Positions 33,763-42,510 of a DNA stretch of 64,000 bases are shown in pieces. The notes beneath the pieces were generated by a model. That model was not told where the DNA came from. It ran no database searches and saw only the letters and a list, made by a program, of their open reading frames with translations. Source of the DNA: CAYRVX01 sp964642165 (GTDB lineage Bacteria > Planctomycetota > Phycisphaerae > SM23-33); the NCBI GenBank assembly GCA_964642165.1, contig CAZXOC010000002.1, forward strand, positions 14,422-78,421, written 5' to 3'. The position numbers were made by a program, and so were the translations under genes. Position 1 is the first letter of the stretch, and each line of letters starts with the position of its first letter.

Positions 33763-33911
33763 GGATGAGCGCGGTTCCGGAGGCCCGCCCCGCCGCGTCC
33801 GGCCGGTCACCAGGGAGGCCGGCGCGGCTGCCGGTCTCGCGGCCGGCGGCGGGGCTGCACGGTCCGCGCCGTTGCGCGCCCCCCATCCCGGGAAACGGAG
33901 GCCGGCTTCGG

Positions 33912-35192
33912 TCACGGGTTCAGGCCGCCCTCCGAGATCTTGGTGCGGTACTTGCGGATGAGGTCTCGGTAGCGCTCGGACATGACCTTCTTGCGGAGCT
34001 GCTCGAGCTTCTGGCGCTCCCGCGGGGGCAGGTTGGCCCAGTCGCCGACCTCGGCCGTGTCGCGGATCTCGCTGCGCTTGGTCGGTCGCGCGACAGCCCC
34101 GGGCACCACGGCGCTGACGCGGGCGGGGTTGGACGGCTGGCGGGTCCCCTTCGGCGGGCCCTGCTTGCCGCCCTTGCCTTGGGCTTGCCCCTCGCCCGGG
34201 CGCTTCTGCTTCTTTCGGCCCTGGCCTTGGCCCTGGCAGCCGCACTGCTTCTCCTCCGCCGTCTTGATCAGGTCGGTGATGACCGCGACGATTCGATCCT
34301 CCTTGGCCTGCGTTACCTTGCCGCTGTCGACGGCGTCGAGGCGCTTCTTGACGTCGCCCATCATCTGCCCGGCCCAGCCGAGGGGATCCTGCGCGAACTC
34401 GGAGTACTCCTTGACGTTCTTGTCGATCTCCTTGATCGCCTCGGCATCGAGCGTCAGGCCGTAGTTCGTCACCGCGTAGTCGTACATCTCCATGGCGTAG
34501 GTGAAGCGGTTCATTTTCTCGTACGTCCGCGCCGACTCCAGCGCGGCGTCGGCCGCGAAACTGATCCGGTCCGCCATCACCACCAGGATCTTCTGGTAGG
34601 CGTCCACGGCGTCGTAGCCCTTGCCTTGGGCGGCCAGGGCGCGGGCGTACAGCGTGTAGCGCGCGGCGTTCAGGTACGTCGCCTCCTGGACGTTCAGGTC
34701 CTTGCTGATGGTCTTGGCGGCCTCGGCGTGCTTGCCGGCCTTCAGCAGCTCGTGCGCCTTGCGGAAGCGGTCGTTCACGCGTGCGAACGCGCGGATGATC
34801 CGGTCGATGTTGTCCCGCTGCGTGTTCTTCGGACTCGCCTGGAGGATCTTCGCCGCCGCGTCCACGTCCTTGTCATCGTTGAGGAGGTCTTCCCGCATCT
34901 CCTCGATGACCTGCTGGCGCTCCACCTTCAGCCGCGCCTGCACGGCGCCCTGGATGAGCTTCTGGACGTCCTCCGGGCTGAGGTCCTCCAGGAGCTTGTC
35001 CAAGTCGTCCTCGGCCGCGCCGGCGTCCGGAAGGCCGCCTCCCGCGGGCGGCGGCGTCGCGTCCGTCACAGCCGGCCGCTCCGGCTCGATGACGCCCTCG
35101 CCGCCCTGGCCCCAGGCGGGCCCGAGCCCGAAGGAGATCACCGCGATGCCGATGGCCGCCCACACGCCGGATGCCAGTCGTCTCGTTCTCAT
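33912..35192 (-). CDS. Exported TPR-like helical protein of the VWA cluster
   Basis: 426 residues from ATG at 35190-35192; a further 28 upstream codons are not signal-like. A signal peptide about 1-27 (VWAAIGIAVISFGLGPAWG) precedes an acidic linker, then helical TPR-like repeats (AKILQASPKNTQRDNIDRII, LKAGKHAEAAKTISKD, YTLYARALAAQGKGYDAVDA, DAALESARTYEKMNRFTYAM). The tail is Lys/Gln/Gly-rich (GRKKQKRPGEGQAQGKGGKQ). CGC at about 311-313 may be a redox or metal site. It follows the 763-residue coiled-coil gene and is the last gene of the VWA block. Confidence 0.75.
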   Translation of the reverse strand: MRTRRLASGVWAAIGIAVISFGLGPAWGQGGEGVIEPERPAVTDATPPPAGGGLPDAGAAEDDLDKLLEDLSPEDVQKLIQGAVQARLKVERQQVIEEMREDLLNDDKDVDAAAKILQASPKNTQRDNIDRIIRAFARVNDRFRKAHELLKAGKHAEAAKTISKDLNVQEATYLNAARYTLYARALAAQGKGYDAVDAYQKILVVMADRISFAADAALESARTYEKMNRFTYAMEMYDYAVTNYGLTLDAEAIKEIDKNVKEYSEFAQDPLGWAGQMMGDVKKRLDAVDSGKVTQAKEDRIVAVITDLIKTAEEKQCGCQGQGQGRKKQKRPGEGQAQGKGGKQGPPKGTRQPSNPARVSAVVPGAVARPTKRSEIRDTAEVGDWANLPPRERQKLEQLRKKVMSERYRDLIRKYRTKISEGGLNP

Positions 35193-35306
35193 GGTCTCAC
35201 CACGCTCCTGTCTGCTCCCGCCCGGCGTCTCCGCCCGCCGTCGAGATGGGCCTGCTTCATCCCAGTGTATCACCATTCCCGGTCCGCGTCTGCTCCGGCG
35301 CGGCGG

Positions 35307-37598
35307 CTAGAACCCGTCGGCGGGCGGGCCGCGACGCGCGGGCGCCATCTTCTTGCTCAGCTTGTCCACCATCTTCTGCACCGCTTCCTGCCGGCGGCCG
35401 AGCTTCTTGTGCTCGCGCTCCGCCTGGTCGGCGGCGGGCTTGGGCTCGCCGACCAACTGCTTGTTGAGCGTTCGGGTCCGCCGGTTGATGGCAAGCTGGA
35501 GGGCCCGCACGAGCTTGAACTCGGCGATGGGCGGGACGAGGGGCTGCTTGCCGCCGCCACCTCCGCGGCCGCGGCCCCCGCCGCCCTTGCGGCGTCGCTC
35601 GGCCAGCTCCTCGCGGATGGAGCTGATCATCTCGCGGAGGCTCTGCTCGATCTCCTTCTGGACGCCCTGGGTCAGCGCCCCGGCGTCCTCCTCGGCCAGG
35701 AGCTTCTGCACGTCCTGGAGGTCGCCGCGGACCTCCTTGAGCACCTCGGGGAAGACGATGGTGGTGTCCTCCTTGACGAGCATGTCGCGGACCTTCTTGA
35801 CGTCCTCGGCGAGGCGCCCCTCACCGCGGGACAGCTCGCCGAGCTGGATCTGCTCGGCCCGCGCGTAGGGCGGATCCTCGTCCTTGCGCTTGCCGTGGGC
35901 GTCGCGCGTATCACCGGAGATCTTCACCTGCCGGTCGAGGACCTTCTGGAGCATCTGGTCGATCTTGGCAAGCTGCTCGGCCTGGGCGAGGGCCTCCTCC
36001 TGCGCGACGGCGTCGGCCAACTCGTCACGGGCCTGCTCGAGCTTGTCGATGGCCTTCTTCTGGTCGGCGTTCGCCCCGCCGCACTGCCCGCCGCCGAGCT
36101 TCTGCGAGGCGCTGCCCATCGACTTCGACGCCGAGGCCACCGACTTCTGCCCCGGCGTCTCGCCTTCCTTCTTCATCTGGTCGCCGAGCTTCTCGCTCCG
36201 GTCGGCCAGCTCGCCCTGCTCGCTGGCCTGCTGCTTGGTCGGCTGGGCGGCCTTCTCCATCATCCGGCGGCGAAGCTTGGCAATCTCATACTTCTTGGCC
36301 TCCAGCTCCTTGAGGGCCTTGTCCTGCTGCTTGATGGCCTCGTCGCGCTCGCGGTCGCCCAGGTCCTGGGCGGCGTTTTTCATATGCTCGGCTGCCTTGT
36401 TCAGGTTGCCCGACTTCTGCCCGCTGGGCGAGCCGCCCTTCGAGGGCGAGCCGCCCTTCGAGCCCGAGCCCATGCCGGCCTCCTGAGCGAGGTCCGCCAC
36501 GTCCTTCGCGAGCTGGGAGGTCTTGTCGGACAGGTCGCCCTGCTTGCCGGCAAGCTCCCCGGCCTTCTGGCCGCGGGTCAGCTTGGCCACGGCGTCGTCG
36601 ATGGCCTTGCGGGCCTTTTCCAGGTCGGCGAGGGCCTGGTCCTGGGGTGTGGCGGCCTTGGCGGGATTGGACCTGCCGAGGGCCTTGGCGGCTTGTCGCA
36701 TTTCCCCAGCGGCCGCCCCGGCGCTCTTCGACGCGCCGGCCAGACCGCGGGCGCCCTTGCTGCCTGCCCCGCCGGGGGAGAGCTTCGCGCCCAGCTTGGG
36801 GTCCTTGGCCAGGCCGCTGAGCCCCTCGGCCAGCCTGTCCGTGGAACCGGCCAGCAGCCGCTGGAGTTGGCCCGAGATCGGCAGCCGGTCGATCGGCGCG
36901 GTCTTCGTCACTTCGCGGAGCTTCGTCTGCTTGTCGATGATCGCGCGGATGTCCTTGCGCAGGCCCAACAGCTTCTGGAGGTGCGGATCGGGCGCAGGCA
37001 GCTTGGTGGTCTGGCTGCGGAGCTTCTTCTGCTCGGCGACGATATCGGCGAGCGTCTTGTCCAGGTTGCCCATCCGCCGCTGGAACTCGCTGGTGTTTGC
37101 GGCGAGGTTGCTCTGGCGCTCCAGGGGCCGCTGCTTGTCGAGCAGCTTGTCGATCTGGCCGAGAAACTCCCGCCACTTGCGGATGCGCTCGCGGCGCTCG
37201 TCGAGGTCCAGGATGCCCGTCCGGAGGGTCTGGAGGACCTTCCGGAGCTCGCCGATGACCTCGCTCTCCGTGCTGGCGGCGGCGGAGGCCAGGCCCTTGG
37301 CGAGGTACTCGGCGACCTTCTCCATGTCCTCGGCGATGAAGGAGCGTTGGGCCTGGCTGACGGCCTCGCGGAGGACCTTGGCCGTCTGGGGCTCGCTCTT
37401 CTCCAGCAGCTCGGCGATCTCGACCATCTTGGCGGTGAGCTGCTCGAACTCCTTCTTGTAGTACCGCTGGAGTCCGACCTCCGCGCGGTGCTTCATGTCG
37501 GGCTGGGTAGCGGGATCGTTGTCGTCGGCCGCCGTCAGCCCGGCGAGGAGCGCCGTCACCAACAGGCATCCCAGGATCGTTCCGCTCGTGCGTCTCAT
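35307..37598 (-). CDS. Exported long coiled-coil protein of the VWA cluster
   Basis: 763 residues. Signal peptide about 1-24 (GTILGCLLVTALLAGLTAAD). Nearly the whole mature part is heptad-rich coiled coil, interrupted by Gly/Ser/Pro linkers (LSPGGAGSKGARGLAGAS at about 270, and two tandem KGGSPS units near 389-398). Near the end is a Gly/Arg loop (GGGGRGRGGGGGKQPLVPPI) and a conserved segment FKLVRALQLAINRRTRTL found in this family next to DUF4175. AAGGAGCGCACC before the ATG. Related planctomycete proteins always sit beside DUF4175 and BatA-like genes, so it probably works with them at the inner membrane. Confidence 0.8.
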   Translation of the reverse strand: MRRTSGTILGCLLVTALLAGLTAADDNDPATQPDMKHRAEVGLQRYYKKEFEQLTAKMVEIAELLEKSEPQTAKVLREAVSQAQRSFIAEDMEKVAEYLAKGLASAAASTESEVIGELRKVLQTLRTGILDLDERRERIRKWREFLGQIDKLLDKQRPLERQSNLAANTSEFQRRMGNLDKTLADIVAEQKKLRSQTTKLPAPDPHLQKLLGLRKDIRAIIDKQTKLREVTKTAPIDRLPISGQLQRLLAGSTDRLAEGLSGLAKDPKLGAKLSPGGAGSKGARGLAGASKSAGAAAGEMRQAAKALGRSNPAKAATPQDQALADLEKARKAIDDAVAKLTRGQKAGELAGKQGDLSDKTSQLAKDVADLAQEAGMGSGSKGGSPSKGGSPSGQKSGNLNKAAEHMKNAAQDLGDRERDEAIKQQDKALKELEAKKYEIAKLRRRMMEKAAQPTKQQASEQGELADRSEKLGDQMKKEGETPGQKSVASASKSMGSASQKLGGGQCGGANADQKKAIDKLEQARDELADAVAQEEALAQAEQLAKIDQMLQKVLDRQVKISGDTRDAHGKRKDEDPPYARAEQIQLGELSRGEGRLAEDVKKVRDMLVKEDTTIVFPEVLKEVRGDLQDVQKLLAEEDAGALTQGVQKEIEQSLREMISSIREELAERRRKGGGGRGRGGGGGKQPLVPPIAEFKLVRALQLAINRRTRTLNKQLVGEPKPAADQAEREHKKLGRRQEAVQKMVDKLSKKMAPARRGPPADGF
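36426..36461 (-). repeat. Two exact 18-bp tandem copies in the coiled-coil gene
   Basis: The 18-base unit at 36426-36443 is repeated exactly at 36444-36461 in frame and encodes the GGSPSK/GGSPS linker. A degenerate third copy follows. This is a typical slippage-expanded flexible linker. Confidence 0.85.
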
Positions 37599-37677
37599 GG
37601 TGCGCTCCTTGTGCCCTCGGCGGGCGCCGCCGGCCTGCCGAGCGGGGGCGAAATCTGCTGCGCCGGCCAGGCCGCCG

Positions 37678-39897
37678 TCACTCCGGCTTCGCCGGGCGCG
37701 TCGTCGGATCGAGTACGCTCTTGACCTCGATCGCTTCCTTCTTCTTTATCGCATCGAGAAGCTGCTGCGACCACTTGATGATGATCTGGAGTTTGTTGGC
37801 CAGCTCCTGCTTGCTCTCCAGCTTGACCATTCGCTGGAGAATCTCGTTCATGGCATCGAAGATCCGCTCCTGCCCCTCCTCGATGACGCCGGCTTGGTCT
37901 CTCAATTCGCCGGCGTCCGTGACCTTCGCGGTGGCCTGGAGGGCGGCGGTGGTTCCACGGATCCGCTGCTGGAGCTCTACAAGGGGTTGGACGACGTCGG
38001 CGCGGATTTGTTCGCGCCCCGTGTCGGTTCCGATGCGGTTGTTCTTCATCTCTTCGAGGATGGCGGCGAGCCCGTCGGAGGCCTTGGCGACCTCGGCGCC
38101 GACGCTCTGCTGGAGGCCGCCCGACGACAGCAGCAGGCGCCGGACCTCCGCGCCGATGCCCCCCCCGGTGAGGATCGCCCCCGCCTCCCCGGTCTTGGCC
38201 CCGGCGGCTTTCTGAAGCCCGATCGCCTGGATGAACTCCAGGCGGATCTCCTTCTGGCGGCGCAGGAACTCCGCCATGAGGTCCTCGGTCTTGACGACGC
38301 TGAAGGCCAGCGCGCTGCTCTCGGCGACGTTGGGCCCGCCGTAGAGCTTCGGCAGCGTGTCGGTGGCCGTGGCGGCCACGTAAATCGTCGCCCCCGGCTT
38401 GAGCTTCAGCGGCTCGAGGTCGCAGTCCTGGGCGTGGTCGAACTCCCGCCCGACGTCCGGAGGCAGCGAGACCGCCTGGGCATTGGCGTCGGTCGACGTG
38501 CCTCCCTCTCGCACGCCGATGGCCACCGCCGCCAGACCGTGGTCGTCCCGAACCCGAAGGTGCAGCGGGATGACCGCTCGCGGCGAGATCCTCACCCCGA
38601 TGCCGCTCTTCTTGATGTCCAGCGTGGGACGGTGGTCCGGCTGGACCTGGACCACGTACTTGGCGCCGCGGCGGCTGGTGTGTCCGTCCCGGTCGGTCAG
38701 GGCAAACCGCAGCACCTTGGTCACGGGCTCGTTGCGCCCGGTGATCTCGAACTCGCCGACGTACTGGCGAGGCAGGGGGACCTTCTTCCCGTCGACGACG
38801 GCCGTCTGCTGGTGCATCTGGGCGGCTTTCCGCCCGTCGAGCAGGATCGCGGCGGCGGACAGGTCCTTGTTCGCCTTGGCCTGCACGGTGACCTTGGCGC
38901 CGAGGGGCACGCCCAGCGCCCCGGTGCCGCCGGGCAGGAGGATCGGGGTGAGGCGGCGCATGTAGCTGGGGCAGCGCACCACGAAGCGGATGTTGAGCAG
39001 CGCCGGCGGGTCGATGAGGCGCACCTTGTGCCGGCGGCGCTTGTCGCGATAGTCGTCGCCGCCCACGACGTAGAGCTCGAACTCCTCGGACACGGCCGGG
39101 AAGACCTTGACGAACTTGCGCCGGCTGTCGCGGTCGGGCTCGACGGCCTCCTCGGTCCATCCCAGCGCCGCGTAGCGGGCGTGGAACGTGACGTGGTCGG
39201 GGGTCACGCGGCTGCGCGGCTCGACCTCGGCGATCACCGTCAGGTCGTCGCCGCGAAGCACGGTGAAGTCGGGCGGGTCGCTTCGGACGGTGAGGTAGGT
39301 TTCCTGCGGCCAGGGGGTGTCCGCGAACAGGACGTTGCGCTGGAACCACTTTTCGAGCAGGTCGCTCTGCCAGACGCCGAAGCCGGCCAGCAGGCCCAGT
39401 CCGCAGGCGGCGAGCGCCCAGCTTCGGAAGATTCCGCGGCGCTCGACGACCTCGCGGAACGGCAGGGGCGAGGCCAGGGCGTCGGCCTCTTCGGCCATCC
39501 GCCGGATCATGCCCAGCGAGATGCCGAGGGCCTCGCTGTCGCTTCGCCGGCTGAACTGGATCGCCCCGACGAGCCGGTCGCCCAACTGCTGGAACCGGCG
39601 CTCGACCAGCAGCGCCAGGTCGGTGGCGTCCATCGAGACGCGGAGCGGCGCGAGCAGCTCCCGCCAGACGACCACGCCCACGCCGACCAGCGCCAAGGCC
39701 ATGATCACGCCTCGCAGGTCGCGTTCCAGGCGGAAGAGGTAGTCGAACCCCAGCGTCACGAACACCAGCGCCACCAGGGCGAGGCTCAGCCAGGCCAGGC
39801 CCTCCACGAGCAGCCGCACCGACAGCGCGCGGCGCAGGCCGCCCAGTTTCGCCCGGATCGCCGGCGTGAGAAGGTCGCGTTGCGTTACGTCGTCCAT
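37678..39897 (-). CDS. DUF4175-like membrane protein
   Basis: 739 residues from ATG at 39895-39897. Two membrane helices near the N-terminus (LLVEGLAWLSLALVALVFVTLGFDYLF and the next at about 65-80), then the signature LLVERRFQQLGDRLVGAIQF and a third helix at about 155-175. The large C-terminal part is periplasmic-like, with Ig/fibronectin-type beta domains (YLTVRSDPPDFTVLRGDDLT, VTFHARYAALGWTEE, VVQVQPDHRPTLDIKK) and a final coiled coil (LVELQQRIRGTTAALQATAK). These proteins regularly accompany BatA and MoxR in planctomycetes. It lies 17 bases downstream of the VWA protein gene; function unknown. Confidence 0.83.
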   Translation of the reverse strand: MDDVTQRDLLTPAIRAKLGGLRRALSVRLLVEGLAWLSLALVALVFVTLGFDYLFRLERDLRGVIMALALVGVGVVVWRELLAPLRVSMDATDLALLVERRFQQLGDRLVGAIQFSRRSDSEALGISLGMIRRMAEEADALASPLPFREVVERRGIFRSWALAACGLGLLAGFGVWQSDLLEKWFQRNVLFADTPWPQETYLTVRSDPPDFTVLRGDDLTVIAEVEPRSRVTPDHVTFHARYAALGWTEEAVEPDRDSRRKFVKVFPAVSEEFELYVVGGDDYRDKRRRHKVRLIDPPALLNIRFVVRCPSYMRRLTPILLPGGTGALGVPLGAKVTVQAKANKDLSAAAILLDGRKAAQMHQQTAVVDGKKVPLPRQYVGEFEITGRNEPVTKVLRFALTDRDGHTSRRGAKYVVQVQPDHRPTLDIKKSGIGVRISPRAVIPLHLRVRDDHGLAAVAIGVREGGTSTDANAQAVSLPPDVGREFDHAQDCDLEPLKLKPGATIYVAATATDTLPKLYGGPNVAESSALAFSVVKTEDLMAEFLRRQKEIRLEFIQAIGLQKAAGAKTGEAGAILTGGGIGAEVRRLLLSSGGLQQSVGAEVAKASDGLAAILEEMKNNRIGTDTGREQIRADVVQPLVELQQRIRGTTAALQATAKVTDAGELRDQAGVIEEGQERIFDAMNEILQRMVKLESKQELANKLQIIIKWSQQLLDAIKKKEAIEVKSVLDPTTRPAKPE

Positions 39898-39914
39898 GTC
39901 TTTCTCACCGTGTC

Positions 39915-42500
39915 TCAGGCCATGTTGTACTTCTTCCGGAAGATCCACTCGACGGCCAGCAGCACCCCGATCAGCAGGAGCGTGAGGTTGGAGTCCCACA
40001 GCTCCCAGGGCTCCTCGCGCACGGCCGTCTTCCGGTCGGAGGGGATCAGTTCCGTCAGACGGTCGATCTCGTGAATCTCGAGGAAGTGCTCGGGTCGAGA
40101 GGCGATATTGCGCATTGTCTGGCGGTCGGCCTCGGGGCGGAGGGCCTCGGCCTTGGGCAGCTCGATGCGGATGGTCTTGGACTGGACTTTGTCGGCGGCC
40201 ATCGGGTCGCCCTTCAGGGCGGTCAGCTCGAAGGTGCCCGTTCGGGTGGCCCGGATGGTGGCCTTGTAGCGGCCGGGCTTGTCGGCCACCGCCTTCAGGA
40301 CGATGGTCTCGCCGGCGCGGGTCTCGGTGTCGATCATCTCGACGTCGAAGGTGGCGGCCTTGAGGGGGGCGAAGTTCTCGTCGTAGGCTTCGGCCTCGAT
40401 GGTGATGCGTTCGCCGGCGGAGAACCGGTCGCCGCCGGCGGTGATGACCACGTGGCGGGCGTGGAGGGTGGCGAGGTACTGCACCACGTTGGACCAGAAC
40501 AGGCGGTGGTAGTAGCCGTGGCGGATGTATCGCCAGCGCCACGTGCCGTCAAAGCCGACGTAGAGCACGCGTCCGGCGCCGAACGGCTGGGCGACGAGCA
40601 GCGGCTCGGGCTCGTTCCGCGCCGTGCGGCGCAGCGGGTTGGAGCTGGCCGCCAGCACGCGGGCCAGGGGCTTGGCCTTCAGGACGGGGTGGGACCAGTA
40701 GATGCCCGGCATGACCTCCCAGACATCTCTGCTCTCGTCGGCGCCGCCGCCGAAGCGCGTGACGGGGTGGTCGGCGCCGTAGGAGGTGATCCGGACGGGC
40801 CAGGCCTGCGGGCGCCGGCCCCCGATCTTGGCGACGATGTCGCTCGTGTTGTCCGCGAGCGTCACGGGAAGCATCCCGACCAGCGGGTCGTAGGGCCCCC
40901 CGCCGCGAAGCACCTCCGTGGAGTACTTGTTGCCGACGATGTAGCACAGCCCGCCGCCGTGGCGGGCGACGAACGTGCGCAGGTGCCGGACGAAGTTCTC
41001 GTCGAAGCCGTCGGCGGTCGGCTGGGGGTCGTATAGGAGGACGACATCGTAGCCGGGATGCGGCTTGCCGCCGGGCGACCCGGCGAGCTCGAGGAGCTCC
41101 TTCGGCAGCCGGTCGAGCTTCATGCCGGTGGAGGCGGTCTGGTTGATCTCCTTGTCGGCGTTCTGCTGCCAGACGCTGAGGCGGTAGAGTTCCGGCTGGC
41201 GGTGGAGGAAGTTCCGGAGGAACTGGAACTCCCACCCGCCGTCGCCGCTGACGAGGAGGATCTTGATCTTCTCGTCGGAGACGCTCACGGGCGCTTCGGC
41301 GGCGTTGTCGTTGGGGTTGCGCTCGTCCTCCTGCGGCTCGACGACGGCGCGGTAGACGAACTTCCCGATGCGGTCGGGCTCGACCTGGAGGGCGACGGTC
41401 TGGACGCCCTTGGAGCGCCCCGCCGCCGCCGCCGGCAAGCCCGAGGGCGACTCGCCGTTCAGCACGACCTTCTCCGAGATGCCCGTGTCGCCCCACGTCT
41501 CCTTGTCTCGCGGGCGGCGCAGCAGGCGGACGGTGACGGCCCGACCGGCGAGGTTGCGGTGGGCCAGCACGACGGTGAACTCGGTTCGCGCTCCGCGGCG
41601 GATCTCTCGCGGGGCCTGAAGTCCGGTCACCGCGAGGTTCTTCGGCGGGGTCGGGTCGCCGACGAGGACCGGGTAGAGCCGCATGCCCCGCTGGTTGGCG
41701 TAGGCCAGCGCATCGACCAGCCGCGCGCCGGCGCCCTGCGTGGTCATCTGCCCGTCGCTGACGAACACGATGCCCGCCACGCGCCGCCCGAGCGCGCTCT
41801 CGATGGCGTCGCGCAGCGCCGCGGGGATGTTGGTCTCGTACCCGGACGCCGTCAGCCCGCCCAGGATCTCGCGGACGCCGATCGGCGCCGTGGCCGGAAC
41901 GTCGTTGGGCTCGCCGTCGCCGTCGTCTTCCGCCGCCAGGGCCACATGCCCCAGGGCTCTGGTGTAGGCCTCGCTGCCGGGCCGGTCCGTGGAGAACCGC
42001 ATGAGGGCCAGCGGATGCTCCCTGGCCAGGCGCGCCAGGACGCCGCTGCGCCCGCCCAGCGATCGCCGGACGACGTCCGTCCGCGGGAGATCCTCCAGCT
42101 CCGCGGTCGTCACGCCCAGGTGATCGGCGACCTCCTGTCGCGCGTTCGCGTCGGTGTAGTGGTCCGGGAAGGACATGGACCGGCTGTCGTCGATCAGGAC
42201 CAGGACCGTGGAGTACAGCGTGCGCGTGAACCGCAGCACGACGGCCGGCCGGAACAGCACCGCCAGGATCAGCAGGCACACCAGGATCCGGACGGCGGAC
42301 AGGAACGCCTTCGCGCCCGTCGGGTTGCTGCCCTCGCGCCGATAGCTTCGGACGATCAGATACACCATCGCCAGGAAGACGGCGATCAGCGCGAGGTTCA
42401 CGTAGTTCCCGTACTCGGCGACGAAGCCGAATCGCCAGTTGCCCTTGCCGACCAGCTCGGTCGGGTCGGAGCCCAGCAGCCAGATCAGGACCTTGTTCAT
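39915..42500 (-). CDS. Membrane VWA-domain protein with glutamine-amidotransferase-like domain
   Basis: 861 residues. Two N-terminal membrane helices (about 33-50 and 65-85), then a VWA domain with a complete MIDAS DxSxS (IDDSRSMS, about 103-107), the metal-completing VFVSDGQMTT, and beta domains (RRGARTEFTVVLAHRNLAG). The mid section has KIKILLVSGDGGWEFQFLRN, a class I glutamine-amidotransferase-like fold (DVVLLYDPQP, GGGLCYIVGNKY), but no catalytic Cys at the nucleophile position. A last helix precedes the C-terminus RKKYNMA. It is likely a membrane metal-dependent adhesion/scaffold protein of the MoxR system. Its start lies 10 bases from the BatA-like stop, with no ribosome binding site: coupled translation. 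Confidence 0.85.
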   Translation of the reverse strand: MNKVLIWLLGSDPTELVGKGNWRFGFVAEYGNYVNLALIAVFLAMVYLIVRSYRREGSNPTGAKAFLSAVRILVCLLILAVLFRPAVVLRFTRTLYSTVLVLIDDSRSMSFPDHYTDANARQEVADHLGVTTAELEDLPRTDVVRRSLGGRSGVLARLAREHPLALMRFSTDRPGSEAYTRALGHVALAAEDDGDGEPNDVPATAPIGVREILGGLTASGYETNIPAALRDAIESALGRRVAGIVFVSDGQMTTQGAGARLVDALAYANQRGMRLYPVLVGDPTPPKNLAVTGLQAPREIRRGARTEFTVVLAHRNLAGRAVTVRLLRRPRDKETWGDTGISEKVVLNGESPSGLPAAAAGRSKGVQTVALQVEPDRIGKFVYRAVVEPQEDERNPNDNAAEAPVSVSDEKIKILLVSGDGGWEFQFLRNFLHRQPELYRLSVWQQNADKEINQTASTGMKLDRLPKELLELAGSPGGKPHPGYDVVLLYDPQPTADGFDENFVRHLRTFVARHGGGLCYIVGNKYSTEVLRGGGPYDPLVGMLPVTLADNTSDIVAKIGGRRPQAWPVRITSYGADHPVTRFGGGADESRDVWEVMPGIYWSHPVLKAKPLARVLAASSNPLRRTARNEPEPLLVAQPFGAGRVLYVGFDGTWRWRYIRHGYYHRLFWSNVVQYLATLHARHVVITAGGDRFSAGERITIEAEAYDENFAPLKAATFDVEMIDTETRAGETIVLKAVADKPGRYKATIRATRTGTFELTALKGDPMAADKVQSKTIRIELPKAEALRPEADRQTMRNIASRPEHFLEIHEIDRLTELIPSDRKTAVREEPWELWDSNLTLLLIGVLLAVEWIFRKKYNMA

Positions 42501-42510
42501 GCCACGCTGT

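Noticed and set aside
36426..36461. Possible mobile-element repeat
   Set aside because: The 18-bp copies are in frame in a flexible linker, so they are coding-sequence slippage.
33765..37724. 1319-codon plus-strand open frame opposite the coiled-coil and TPR genes
   Set aside because: Leucine-rich text is the reverse reading of Lys/Glu/Ala-rich coiled coil. No start signal or family.
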